Of a stretch of 64,000 nucleotides of DNA, positions 45,558 to 56,384 are shown in pieces (position 1 is the first letter of the stretch; every line of letters begins with the position of its first letter). Position numbers and translations under genes: made by a program. Below the pieces are notes generated by a model. The model did not search any database. It saw nothing but the letters and a program-made list of their open reading frames with translations, and was not told where the DNA came from. The stretch is from Dastarcus helophoroides (lineage: Eukaryota; Arthropoda; Insecta; Coleoptera; Bothrideridae): the NCBI GenBank assembly GCA_028583605.1, contig CM053334.1, positions 22,495,726 to 22,559,725 on the forward strand, given 5' to 3'.

Positions 45558-45869
45558 TCATTTATTGTATTTACAAGTGACAAACGGCGAGAAAACAAAG
45601 TAACACTTCAATGCAACAAATTTAAAAACGTTATATAATACGAATTCATTTTCAACTTGAGTTCGTCCTTTCAAAAATTTCTTGTGCGATTCATACACTT
45701 GAGTTTTCTTCAAACAAGTATCTCCAAAATGTGCTTCTAGTCTACGAAGAATTTTGGCGGGCTTTACACATTCAACGGCAAGAAATTTAATAATAATGCA
45801 CTGCGCAACGTGCGGATGAACCTCTTGCTCATTTATTGTATTTACAAGTGACAAACGGCGAGAAAACAA
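45558..45869 (-). pseudogene. Mariner-type HTH fragment, unit 2
   Basis: An open frame of 103 codons reading EQEVHPHVAQCIIIKFLAVE, KPAKILRRLEAHFGD and VYESHKKFLKGRTQVENE. This matches the Mos1-type N-terminal helix-turn-helix layout (IKF..; L...YGD; V..WHKRF.EGR..V.D), which binds the transposon ends. After VENE the frame runs into unrelated FVLYNVFKFV and junction sequence, so the second HTH, linker and DDD catalytic domain are missing. Not a functional transposase; a domesticated DNA-binding role is conceivable but unsupported. Confidence 0.7.
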
Positions 45870-46176
45870 AATAACACTTTAATGCAACAAATTTAAAAAC
45901 GTTATATAATACGAATTCATTTTCAACTTGAGTTCGTCCTTCCAAAAATTTCTTGTGCGATTCATACACTTGAGCTTTCTTCAAACAATTATCTTCAAAA
46001 TGTGCTTCTAGTCTACGAAGAATTTCGGCGGGCTTTACACAATCAACGGCAAGAAATTTAATAATAATGCGTTGCGCAACATGCGGATAAACCTCTTGCT
46101 CATTCATTGTATTTACAACTGAGGAACTTCGAGAACGAAATTGGCTTGGGCGCAGGAAGTCACATGATATCCCCAC
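45829..46176 (-). pseudogene. Mariner-type HTH fragment, unit 3
   Basis: A 115-codon frame. Its domain part reads NEQEVYPHVAQRIIIKFLAV, KPAEILRRLEAHFED and YESHKKFLEGRTQVEN, a better match to the family than unit 2 (QR rather than QC; an in-frame Met before NEQE). The first 23 codons come from the neighbouring minisatellite. The C-terminus SPFVTCKYNK reads into the unit 2 junction, which proves the tandem arrangement. Lacks the catalytic domain. Confidence 0.7.
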
Positions 46177-46620
46177 CTAACATGTCTAAGAGAATGGGCC
46201 CTCATGGCGACATGATAAAAATTCCGGTTCATATTTGATTTACCCTCTAAGTTGGACGTTTTCCTGTTAAGTTCAGTTAGGTTTTCGGCAGAGGAAGGAA
46301 TTGGCTTGAGCGCAAGAAGTCACGTGATATCCCCACTTAATATGTCTAAGAGTATGCGCCCTCATGGCGACATGATAGAAATTCCGGTTCATATTTGATT
46401 TACCCTCGAAGTTTTTCCTGTTAAATTCAGTTAGGTTTTGGCAGAGGAAGGAATTGGCTTGAGTGCAGGAAGTCACGTTTTATCCTCACCTAACATGTCT
46501 AAGAGTATGCGCACACTCCTGACGCCCCCATGGCGATATGATAGAAATTTCGGTTCCTATTTGATTTACCCTCGTAGTTGGACGTTTTCCTGTTCAGTTA
46601 AGTTTCGGCAGAGGAAGTCG
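46130..46620 (+). repeat. About 157-bp tandem repeat, three copies
   Basis: GAATTGGCTTGRGYGCAGGA occurs at about 46135, 46296 and 46449, followed each time by AAGTCACGTGATATCCCCAC, AACATGTCTAAGAG and TTCCGGTTCATATTTGATTT. The unit ends with GTTCAGTTAGGTTTTCGGCAG. Abuts the mariner HTH array directly. Confidence 0.85.
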
Positions 46621-48640
46621 CCCATAAAAAAAAGAACCTGCTGCTTCCCCTCTACGAAATTTACTAAAAAATATTTTCGTGTTAAACCGATTTCGATAAT
46701 TACTCTCCTATTGTTAAATTGTCTCAGGAAATATTCTCTTGAATCGCTGCAGTGTAACTAGCAAAGAGTCATAAACAAATATTCTAATAAAATATAACTC
46801 TAATGGTTAGTAATTTATCACTTTCAGGAAAGTTTATTGTGGGTCTGATTAAATGTGATCCCAATTCTTTCATGAGCCTTTTAGGTCAGGGTCTATTGGG
46901 CATTTGTGGCCAGGTATTTCACACCTTTTATACTAAAATTTTATTAAACTATGAAGTAAATCGTCTTTCTTCAATGCATAAACAATTTTCTTGTATTCTA
47001 TTTCCGGATAATTCTCAGCTTAAGGTCAGAGTTTATAACAAACATTCCAAATCGAGTAGTTCTCTTTTTTTTATATGCGTAAACCGTCGAATCAAAGTAA
47101 AATCTGTAAGACAGGATCATATGAGGATTTTTGACACTATGGGCTGGTGTGCCTGTCAGTCAGTCATTTCGATCCCACATCAAACGTCTTTCGCTTTGCG
47201 CTTCATTTCATGCGAGCGTTTTTTGTTCTGTTCTCGCAACGGAATCGTTCCATCTCTGTCCGTATCTCATCGTCCACTGGGGCATTGTGTAACGTTTTGT
47301 TTTCTCCTGTTGGTATCAATATAACTTTGAGTGACACGTTATATATTGAAAAACGTTAAACGTATTATTAGCTGCAGCAGTTTAATATTTAATACATATT
47401 TATTAGCCTTCCGACTACGAAATCCAAATGCCTACAGCACAAGAATGTAATACCTATCACTGTCACGGGATGTCATAATACAAATTATGGACCATAGAGT
47501 TTGTATGTTTTACGAGGAAAGACGAAATGCTGATAATATAATATGTCGAACTTTGTGGGAACAGGTGGACAACTTAATATTGATAGAAATGTCACTCTTT
47601 AGTAAAAGTGTAACTACGATAATCACGGATGCTTTCGCTAGGTAGCGAAATATAAGCACGATCGTATCAACGAATTTGAACAAAACATCATTTTACAATC
47701 TGCACGAATTCTTTCAAGCTGTGCATAGCTGATTAAGCTATGTGGCAGATGCAGTCTCGGATAATGGCTACCTAAATATAGCCAATTACAGGAAAAGTAT
47801 ACTTGACAGTTCATAGATATTTTCTCTAACCTAAAAATGGTGTTAATTTTAATTGTCGTCTGATTATTTTTATTATTAAAACCATATAAAAAATTGTGAC
47901 CTAAATGAATTGAAAATGTATGCAAACTACGAGTAGTCATGCGTTTGAAAGCAGCATTGAACCAGAGACTTATTGAACACTAAAGCGAAATACAGAACTC
48001 GAAGCGGTTGAACCACTTTTGGGTTGTAGGGCTTTTTGTCATATATCTACGATCTATAATGGATATGAACCAGTTCTATTATATCGATTGTTTATTTCGA
48101 TTCAAATATTCAAATCAAAGGATTTCAATACTTCCTTTATAAGCACACGAACAAAAAAAGCTTCTATCTAAATATGAATAGCTTCTGATCTTATTGATGT
48201 CTTGATTTAAATGCAGGTGTACGCGATGAAAGGAAATTTCTATTTAAAAATAGAACGCCCAAAGCTGTGGGCGTTATTGTGAATAAACTAATAAAATATG
48301 AGGGTTTCCAGTGGTTCCGTTTTTGCATAATCGTAATTTGAAATTATACATCGATGCTTGATTTCGCACGTTAGGGAAACATGTTGAACTAAGCATCCTC
48401 AAGTAGCAAGTCCAATACTGCTTCTCGTTACCACTTAAAATCTTAAATGTTTCCACCCAATCGCTTCTCAATCGGACTACCTTTTGCAGAATGGAACCAA
48501 CCCCAAAATAGTTAGTTAAAGTTTTATTTATAAATTACCAGCACATATTGACCAATAACATATTTAGACGTAAAATATGTACAAAGAATATATTTACTTG
48601 CACTTTACCAAAAATAACTTATATACTAAAATTTTACGTT
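46621..48640. other. Non-repetitive island
   Basis: Single-copy by eye, including the 173-codon frame at 46803-47324 and a relict satellite monomer at 47640-47745 (GATCGTATCAACGAATTTG, TGAACAAAACATCATTTTAC). Confidence 0.4.
46803..47324 (+). CDS. 173-codon open frame, unrecognised
   Basis: This is the longest open frame that is neither simple repeat nor filler. It reads SGKFIVGLIKCDPNSFMSLL near the N-terminus and RQDHMRIFDTMGWC mid-way, with a hydrophobic Cys-rich end (GHCVTFCFLLLVSI). There is no recognised domain, clear signal peptide or neighbouring exon signals. At this AT content, 173 codons by chance is uncommon but possible. Treat as hypothetical. Confidence 0.15.
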   Translation: MVSNLSLSGKFIVGLIKCDPNSFMSLLGQGLLGICGQVFHTFYTKILLNYEVNRLSSMHKQFSCILFPDNSQLKVRVYNKHSKSSSSLFFICVNRRIKVKSVRQDHMRIFDTMGWCACQSVISIPHQTSFALRFISCERFLFCSRNGIVPSLSVSHRPLGHCVTFCFLLLVSI

Positions 48641-49240
48641 TCTTGAGTTGATTAATTTTTGCAAAATAAAACTAAGCACGTTATTGTATAAAAGGAAGAT
48701 AATTTAGAGAAAATGTCAATGTTTCTAAAAACATAAAAAGATGAATATAAAGAGAAATGCAGCTTTTCGAAAAAAAAATCAATTTCTGACATTTTCTTTC
48801 AAAAAGTAACATTTAAAGGATCAATTCAGAAAAACATGATTTTCGAACAAAAAAGTCTAAATTTCTAAAAATCAGTATCAACATTTGAGCTAAAAATCCA
48901 AACTTTAGGAAAGAAACTTTAAAGCCAAGCTTTAATAATCCAGTCAAAGCGTGTGAAAATTTGGATTTTAAAAGGTGAAACTTAAAAAAAACCAATGCTA
49001 GGAAAAAGGGCAAAATTTTAAAAGGAAAACGACCGAAATTTTGAAAAAAACTTCGATAATCGAGCAAAATTTCAAAGAGAAAACGATCGAAATTTTGAGA
49101 AAAACTCCAAAATCAAGAAAAAATTTGAAAATTTTTAGGGAAAACGATCAAAATTTTGACAAAAACTATGAAATCGAAGAAAAATTGGAAAGTTTTTAGA
49201 GAAAGTCAATTTTAAGAAAAGAAGTCGAATGTTACAAATA
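48641..49240. repeat. A-rich minisatellite filler (inverted bias)
   Basis: From here the filler shows AAAGTCGAAATTTTGA on the + strand, the reverse complement of the T-rich form to the left. No gene. Confidence 0.6.
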
Positions 49241-49243
49241 ATG

Positions 49244-52040
49244 TTGAAATGTAAAAAAAAATAATTTGAAAAACTGATCGAATTTTCGGGAAGAAAAATT
49301 TGGGAAAAATGTGCAATTTTTGCACAGAAGCACTAAAGGTCTAATAATGCTGAAAAAAAGCACCTTATTTTCAGAAATAGTTGAAATACAGAACTTGTTC
49401 CCTGAAACCAAGAAAGATTAAAAAAAAAACAACAAACGTTGCTCTAACGCGTTTCGACAGCCGAGCTCTCAGCTTCAGAGAGATACTACTACTACTAACG
49501 TTTGTCGTGTTTTTATATCTTTCTTGGTTTCAGAGGAAAAATTCTGTATTTCAATTTTTGAAGATAACCAAGGACCAGTCCAATCCACCAAATTCAGAAA
49601 AAGTGAAAATTCCGGAGGACGGATTTAAGGAAAATACGACATTTTGCGAAAAAATAGATATCTCGTGTTGAAACAATCAGATTTTGAAAATATCTCCGAA
49701 AAAAAAAACAAATTTCCAGAAAAAAAGAAGAATTTTTGCACAGAAATTAAATAATTTTGAAAAAAAAGTCAAAATTCCGAAGACGAATTTCGACAAAAAT
49801 ACAAAATTTTCAGACAGAAAACGATCGAAATTTTGAGAAAAACTCCGAAATCGGGAAAAAAATTCGAAATTTTTTAGAGAAAGTCAATTTTAAGAAAAGA
49901 AGTTGAATGTTGCCAATAATGTTGAAATGTAAAAAAAAATTAATTTCAAAAACTGGTCGAAATTCCGAGAAAAAAAATTTGAGAAAAAAAGTGGAAATTT
50001 TGCATAGAAATCCAAAAAGTCTATTTTTCCTAATAATACCGAAAAAAACAAATTTTTTTCAGAAATACGAAATTTTGAAAAAAATGGGTATTTTGTGTTG
50101 AATGTAAAATTTTCAGACAGTTAAATTTTGAAAATTATTCTCGGAAAAACAAATTTGCAGAAAGAGAAGAATTTTTGCACAGATATCTAAAAGATATTTT
50201 TCCGAATAAAGTCAAAAATTAAAAGTCGAAAGTCGAAATTCTAAAGACGAATTTCGAGAAAAATACGAAATTTTGAGAAATATAGAACAATCGAAATTTT
50301 GAGAAAAACTCCGAAGTCGAGCAAAATTTCAAAGAGAAAATGATCAAGATTTTGAGAAAAACTGCGTAATCGAGAAAATATTCGAAATTTTTTATGTTTT
50401 TTATGTTAATAATGTTGAATAATGTTGAAATGTAAAAAAATAATAATTTTAAAAACTGGTCAAAATTCCGAGAAAAAAAGTTAAGAAAAAAAGTGGAATT
50501 TTTGTACAGAAATCCAAAAAGTCGATTTTTCCTAATAATACTGAAAAAAAACAATTTTTTTTCCAAAATAGTGAAAATTCCGGATGACGAATTTGAGGAA
50601 AATACGAAATTTTGCAAAAAAAATGGATATCTCGTGTTGAATGTAAAATTTTAAGAAACAGTTAAATTTTGAAAATCATTCCGGGAAAAACAAATTTGCA
50701 GAAAAAGAAGAAGTTTTGCACAAAAATTTAAGTTATTTTTTCGAATAAAGTCGAAATTAAAAAAAGGAAATTTTTAAAAAAAAGTCAAAATTCCGAAGAC
50801 GAATTTCGACAAAAATGCAAAATTTTCAGACACAGAAAACGATTGGCATTTTGAGAAAAACTCCGAAATCGAGAAAAAATTCGAAATTTTTTAGAGAAAC
50901 TCAATTTTAAGAAAAGAAGGTGAATGTTGCAAATAATGTTGAAATGTAAAAAAAAAATAATTTTAAAAACTGGTCGAAATTGGGAGAAAAAAATTTGGGA
51001 AAAAAAGTGGAATTTTTACACAGAAATTCAAAAAGTCGATTTTTCCTAATAATACTAAAACAAAGCAAATTTGTTTTAAAAAATAGTGAAAATTCCGGAC
51101 GACGAATTTAAGGAAAATACGAAATTTCGCAAAAAATGGTATCTCGTGTTGAATGTAAAATTTTGAGTAACAATCAAATTTTGAAAATATCTCTGGAAAA
51201 ACAAATTTCCAGAAAATCAAGAATTTGTTCACAGAAATTAAATAGGGCGATTTTTCTGAATAAAGTGGAAATTAAAAAAAAGACATTTTGAAAAAAAAGT
51301 CGAAATTCCGAAGACGAATTTCGAAAAAAATATGAAATTTTGACAGAACAGAAAATGATCGAAATTTTGAGAAAAACTCCGAAATCGACAAAAAATTCGA
51401 AAATTCTAGAAAATGTCAATCTTAAGAAAAGAAATCGAATGCTGCAAATAATGTTGAAATGTAAAAAAAATTAATTTCAAAAACTGGTCAGAGTTACGAG
51501 AAGAAAATTTGAGAAAAAATGTGAAATTTTTGCACAGAGGTCCAAATAGTCGATTTTTTCGAATAATATTAAAAGAAAGCAAATTTTTTTCAGAAATAGT
51601 GAAAGTTCCGGACGACGAATTTAAGGAAAATACGAATTTTGCGAAAAAAGTGATATCTGGTGTTGAATGTAAAATTTTGAGAAACAATCAAATTTTGAAA
51701 ATAACTCCGATAAAAAATAAATTTCCAGAAAAAAAAAGAATTTTTGCACAGAAATTAAATAAGGCGATGTTTTCGAATAAAGTGGAAATTAGAAAAAGGA
51801 AATTTTAAAAAAAAAGTAGAAATTCCGAAGACGATATTTCGAGAAAAATACGATATTTAGAAAAACAGAAAACGATCGAAATTTTGAAAAAAATTCCGAA
51901 ATCGACAAAAATTTGAATTTTTTTGGAAAATGTCAATTTTAAGAAATGTAAAAAAAATAAATTTAACAACTGGTCGAAATTCCGAGAAGAAAAAGTGGAG
52001 AAAAAAAATGGAATTTTTGCACAGAGGTCCAAAAAATAAA
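49244..52040 (+). repeat. About 510-bp satellite, five to six copies
   Basis: GTTGAAATGTAAAAAAA followed by AAAACTGGTCGAAATTCCGAG recurs at about 49244, 49920, 50423, 50938, 51450 and 51937. Shared landmarks are AGTGAAAATTCCGGACGACG and GAATTTTTGCACAGA. Spacings are close to 510; the 676 interval contains the foldback insertion at 49381-49589. Minus-strand frames of 80-130 codons here are satellite translations. Confidence 0.85.
49381..49589. mobile_element. Foldback element inside 510-bp satellite
   Basis: Left arm TTGAAATACAGAACTTG.., right arm ..CTGTATTTCAATTTTTGAAG ending CCAATCCACC; a decayed hammerhead-like core (CTGAAGCTGAGAGC on the minus strand) lies at the centre. Comparison with the empty satellite units (TTCAGAAATAGTGAAAATTCC) shows insertion in TTCAGAAA, which appears on both sides (about 49370 and 49592) as a target duplication of about 8 bp. 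Confidence 0.8.
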
Positions 52041-52837
52041 TTTTTCCTTATAATGCTAAACGAAAATAAATTCTTTTAGAAATAGTGAAAATTCCGGACG
52101 ACGAATTTAAGAAAAACACGAAATTTTGCAAAAAAAGGAGGTCTTGTATTGAATGTAAAATTTTGGGAAACAAATTTTAAAAATAACTCCAGGAAAAACC
52201 AAAGTTCTAGAAAAAAAGAATTTTTACAGAACTTTAAAAGCGATTTTTCCAAAAAAAGTCAAAATTTAAAATAAAATTCTTAAAAAAAAGTCGGAATTCC
52301 GAAGACTAATTTCGAAAAATATACGAAATTTTGAGAAACATGTCTATTTTGCAAAAAATGTAATGTTTTAAGATACTCTTTATGTCGACAAATTTTGAAA
52401 TTAGTCTAACGAATTTGAAGGGAAACAGCGAGAAAGCTGTAATTTCGGAAAAATCGGAAAAAAAAATAAAACAAAACGAAAACGAAATTTTATCAATCAA
52501 AAATTAATTTCACCAAACAAAAGCGAATTTGATAAAAAGGCGCAATTTTGAGAAAAATATCGAGGCTTCAACAAAACACGATCAAAATTACAACAAAAAT
52601 ATCAACTTTTTGAAAACAAATTTATTAAAAATTGGAAATATTTTAGTCAGATTTTGTCGAAATTTCGAAAATTGGGCGAATTTTGGGAAAATGTCAGAAA
52701 TTGCTGGCTAAATATTTGTTTTCTTTTGAGTGTTTAAGCCAGAGGTAGACGAGCACTCCACCATGTCCAGAATTGAAATGGTTGTCAAAATTTTGAGAAA
52801 CAAGTCGAAATTTTCAGAAAGTTAAATTAAAGAAAAC
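52041..52837. repeat. A-rich filler
   Basis: Degenerate units of the same motif. A short complex stretch lies at 52735-52790. No gene. Confidence 0.5.
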
Positions 52838-53090
52838 TGAAATACAAATCTTGTCACCTCAAATCAATAAAGATTAAAAAACACATAAAAGGTTGCCTTA
52901 ACGCGTTTCGATGGCCAAGCTATTATCTTCAGAGAGATACTAGCACCTAATCCTAATCCTCTCCTGAAGATGATAGCTTGACTATCGAAACGCGTTAGAG
53001 CAGCCTTTGTTGTAGTTTTTTAATCTTTTTTGGTTTCAGGGGACAGGAATTAAGTATTTATATTTGTGAAGATAACCAGTCCGTTGCACC
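52838..53090. mobile_element. Foldback element with two opposed hammerhead-like cores
   Basis: Left arm TGAAATACAAATCTTGTCACC, right arm GGTTTCAGGGGACAGG..CCAGTCCGTTGCACC. A core-like motif lies on the minus strand (about 52894-52940) and another on the plus strand (about 52960-53003: CTGAAGATGATAGCTTGACT, then ATCGAAACGCGTTAGAGC). The centre CACCTAATCCTAATCC is unique to this copy. Confidence 0.75.
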
Positions 53091-53676
53091 GAAAAGAAAA
53101 AAAAACTGTTGTAATTCCATAAAAAAAAAATTGTTTAGGATTCCTTGCCCTTATACAAAAACTGTAAAGCTTCGAAAAATATTGTTCAAAAGTTTTATTG
53201 TTTCATTAAAAAATCCATCAAATTTAAAAGAAGGCAAATTTGATAAGCCAATCATAATTTATATAGAATTTTAAGAAATTTTCAAAAAAAGTCGAAATTT
53301 GAGGAAGAGTGTAATTTGGAATTAAAAAAACAACGAATGATTTTGAGGTAACATTTCAAAATTATAACAACAAATTCAACAAACCATAAAAATTTAAATA
53401 TTTCCAAACTGGGCCGAAGAAATGTTAAATAAATTGAAAAAAACAACAAATTCAAAATTACAAAAAAAGAGAAATTTTGTGAAAGAAGATGAATTTTGAG
53501 GAAAAAAAGTCGATATGATTAAATTTCAAATAAGAATGGATTTTGAAGAAAGATGGATTCTGGAAAAAGGCCTTCTAGTCGAATATAAATTTTTGATTGA
53601 TTGGTCGAACCAGAGGGGATGAATACTATGCCCTACCCTATTTTAGCTGCGTCTATGAAAAACATTTAAACATAAT
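53091..53676. repeat. A-rich filler with a fragment of the 640-1250 element
   Basis: About 53395-53450 holds AATATTTCCAAACTGGGCCG and AAATGTTAAATAAATTG, the right end of the TIR element seen at 640-1250. Otherwise filler. Confidence 0.6.
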
Positions 53677-53891
53677 AAAAAGTTAATAATATTGGTGGAA
53701 CGGACTGGTCCTTGGTTATCTTCAAAAATTGAAATACAAATCTCGTCCCCTGAAACAAAGAAAGATTAAAAAACACAACAAAGGTTGCTCTTGTGTTTCT
53801 TAATCTTTCTTGGTTTGAGGGGACAAGATTTTTATTTCAGTTTTTGAAGATATCCAAGGATCAGTCCGTTCCATCAATATTATTAACTTTT
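53677..53891. mobile_element. Foldback element, nearly perfect hairpin
   Basis: The left arm 53677-53778 and right arm 53791-53891 are inverted copies of about 101 bp with few mismatches and a 12-nt loop (CAAAGGTTGCTC). The outer ends are AAAAGTTAATAATATTGG and its complement. The hammerhead-like core is deleted. The 5' part ATTGGTGGAACGGACTGGTC equals the junction inside family A copies A and B. Confidence 0.9.
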
Positions 53892-55640
53892 TGTTTTGCA
53901 GAAAGAAACTAAAGCACTTGACAGGTTTCTTTATCCTGCCCAACTCATTCAGCTGAATGGTTTTTTGGTTAATAGGTGGTGCTAGGTTTTAAAATGAGAC
54001 CTGGTCCTTTTTTCCAGCAACTGCTATAATTTCTTCTGAACGATGTGCCAAAAATTCAATTTTTAGGAATCTGTGGCTTGGTTTTGTCTGCAAAAAGCCA
54101 AGGCAATTACCCCTTCAATGCCCCATCTAAAATCCTTTTCATTATTTGTTTGTAATAACTAAATTACTACGTACCTGGTCCCACCAAATAGCTTATAAAT
54201 TACACCTTTAATTGCCAACTTAAATAGTTTCTTTAAATATGATCATTAATTATTAATGTCATTTGTGTCATTTTCTATTGACCAAAAAAAAAGTCGTATT
54301 TCAGTTAACTATTTCTTGTCCACATAAAAAGGTCCTTAGGTCCTTCATATAATACTATTTAGGCTAGTCGGTTGAATCTTTTTTGAAATTCCTAATTTTT
54401 TTTTTGAAATTGGGTGCGTAGACTTGTAAATTAATTTTTCAGTTAAAATTTTTGAGTTTAAAATTGAATTTTCTTATATTTTCTATTTCAAGTATAATTA
54501 ACATTTTTAGTTTAATAATTTCGAAATTTCCGTAAAAGATCTGGTCAAAAACTTAAGAGTTCTGTTAGGTATCAACTTTCGTTCCTTTTCTTCAATTTAG
54601 TTTTCTACGGAATTTTTTTTTAAATATTTACTTTTTTAATCTACGTAGAACGATACAAAAATCGACTTTACTGCAAGTCCGTTCGCGTCGCAAAGTTTTC
54701 CTTTTAGCAAAGGTCATGAACATAAGAAAAACTCAAAATTAAGAGACAAAAAATGTTCAAATGCAGACACGAAATTCTGAAAAATAAGTTAAAAATTTCT
54801 AGTAACAAGTCAACATTTCAAGATCTCACAATTTATTATTGAAAATGAAATTTCGATTTTACAGCAGAAATTAAAACACAGTGTTAATAAAAATGTCATT
54901 TCGAGAAAAGAATCCGCATTTTGGAAAACTTTAAAAAAAAAATTAAAATTTGGCACAATTCTTTATAAATATTCAAAAACTTAAAATCAGAAATTTCGAA
55001 ACTGAAACCAGAGATTTCTAGTTTAAGAAAAAATTCGTGTTTTTTCAAAATAATGTTCAAATTATTGTAGTGTATTAAATTTTTTACTTCAAAGTAAATT
55101 TTACTTTTGATTTTGTTTCCAAATTCTTTAAATAACTGTTTTCTAAAATTTACAGCTTAAATTAGAAATCTCCAGATGAAAGCATCATGTTTCGAGAATG
55201 AATCAAAATTTTGAATTGAGTTTAATGAGTAAATTCCTTGATTAAAATCGAAATGAGAGAAAATTAAAATTACAAATTTCTAAGAAAAACTAGAAATTAT
55301 TTATAGTAATTTCAAATTTTAAAATCAAGTCAAAAGTTTGTGGTTAAAATTAGAATCTCGAGAAAAAAGTCGAAAAAACGAGATAAAAATTAAAATTAAA
55401 AACAATAAAAGTTTAGGAAATATTAAAAATTGCTGAAAAAAATTTAAATTTAATTTTTTTAATGGCGGGATGCTAAATTAGTGTTATTTTAGGAAACACT
55501 CAACATTGATTTTTTTCCTAAAATTTTATATTTTCTGGCAGAAATTTGAAGGAGATCCTCGGAATTTGTTACTTGTACTTATTCAAAAAAAAATGTCCTA
55601 GAGCATCGCTTACTGTAAAAAAATGAAAAAGGCATGAAAC
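53892..55640. other. Unique sequence (to about 54400), then A-rich filler
   Basis: No recognised gene or RNA. Confidence 0.4.
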
Positions 55641-55647
55641 ATAGATT

Positions 55648-55810
55648 AGCAAAAAGCAAGGGATCTTGCTTTTTGCTATTTTTTAACAAGAAATCTTGCT
55701 CTTGCTAAAAAAACTTCTTGTCTTATCTTGTGCTTGCTCATAAATTTCTAGTCTTGTTTTTTCGACAAGAACAAGACAAGAAGAAGAAAAAGTAAGACAA
55801 GAACAACTTT
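55648..55810. repeat. CAAGA/TCTTG palindrome cluster
   Basis: AGCAAAAAGCAAG (55648-55660) pairs perfectly with CTTGCTTTTTGCT (55665-55677) around a GGAT loop. TTCTTGTCTTA (55715-55725) pairs with TAAGACAAGAA (55793-55803). Many extra TCTTG and CAAGA words fill the space between. Confidence 0.85.
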
Positions 55811-55829
55811 TTCGTAAAACACTAGCTGG

Positions 55830-55925
55830 AGGGCAGCTAAATCATATCAACGAATTTAAACATGGCATCAATTCTGCAATCTGTACGAATTCTTAAAAGA
55901 TTGTGCCAGCTGATTAAGTTAGTTT
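55830..55925 (+). repeat. Relict monomer of the 116-bp satellite
   Basis: GGCAGCTAAATCATATCAAC, AATTCTGCAATCTGTACGAA and GCTGATTAAG match the 40.99-42.92 kb monomer with about 20 percent divergence by eye. Confidence 0.7.
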
Positions 55926-56384
55926 TGCTTCGGTTATCCCAACTATGTAATTTTACAACTGAAAAAGTATATGTTTGATCCACAGCACCATCAATCGCTT
56001 CTGACACTAATCTACTCTATAATCATGAAATCCGGTCACTCAACAGAAATAACTAGACCACTTCCCCTCAAAAAAAGACAGGTTCACACAATAGGAGAAA
56101 ACAAATGGACATTATAATGACGCGACCGACCAAACTTGCTTTGGTGTGTGAGATAAGAGATTTTCAAATAAAAACAAAGAAAAAAATTATTCAAATACCA
56201 CGCTTTGCTCATGGGGGTTGAATAGACTATAGTTTTTTCCTCAACAAATAAAAATTCGAAGGCGAGATGTCAGCTCTATTTTTATTACAAAATAATCGTA
56301 CTCATCGCATTCATTGTCTTTGTTTCTTTTTTAGCGTTAATTAAAAAGCTTTGGGTATACACCTTTTTTGAGTGAATGATCAAC

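Larger units (their letters stand above)
45311..46128 (-). repeat. Three tandem 271-bp units from a mariner-type transposase HTH
   Basis: Units at about 45311-45579, 45580-45850 and 45851-46128 are the same orientation and each encodes the same N-terminal domain on the minus strand. The junction (TGTATTTACAAGTGACAAACGG) repeats at 271-bp spacing. Catalytic-domain sequence is absent in every unit. Confidence 0.9.

Noticed and set aside
50219..51687. Several 80-130-codon minus-strand Phe-rich frames
   Set aside because: All fall in the 510-bp satellite and translate its motif; stops differ between units.
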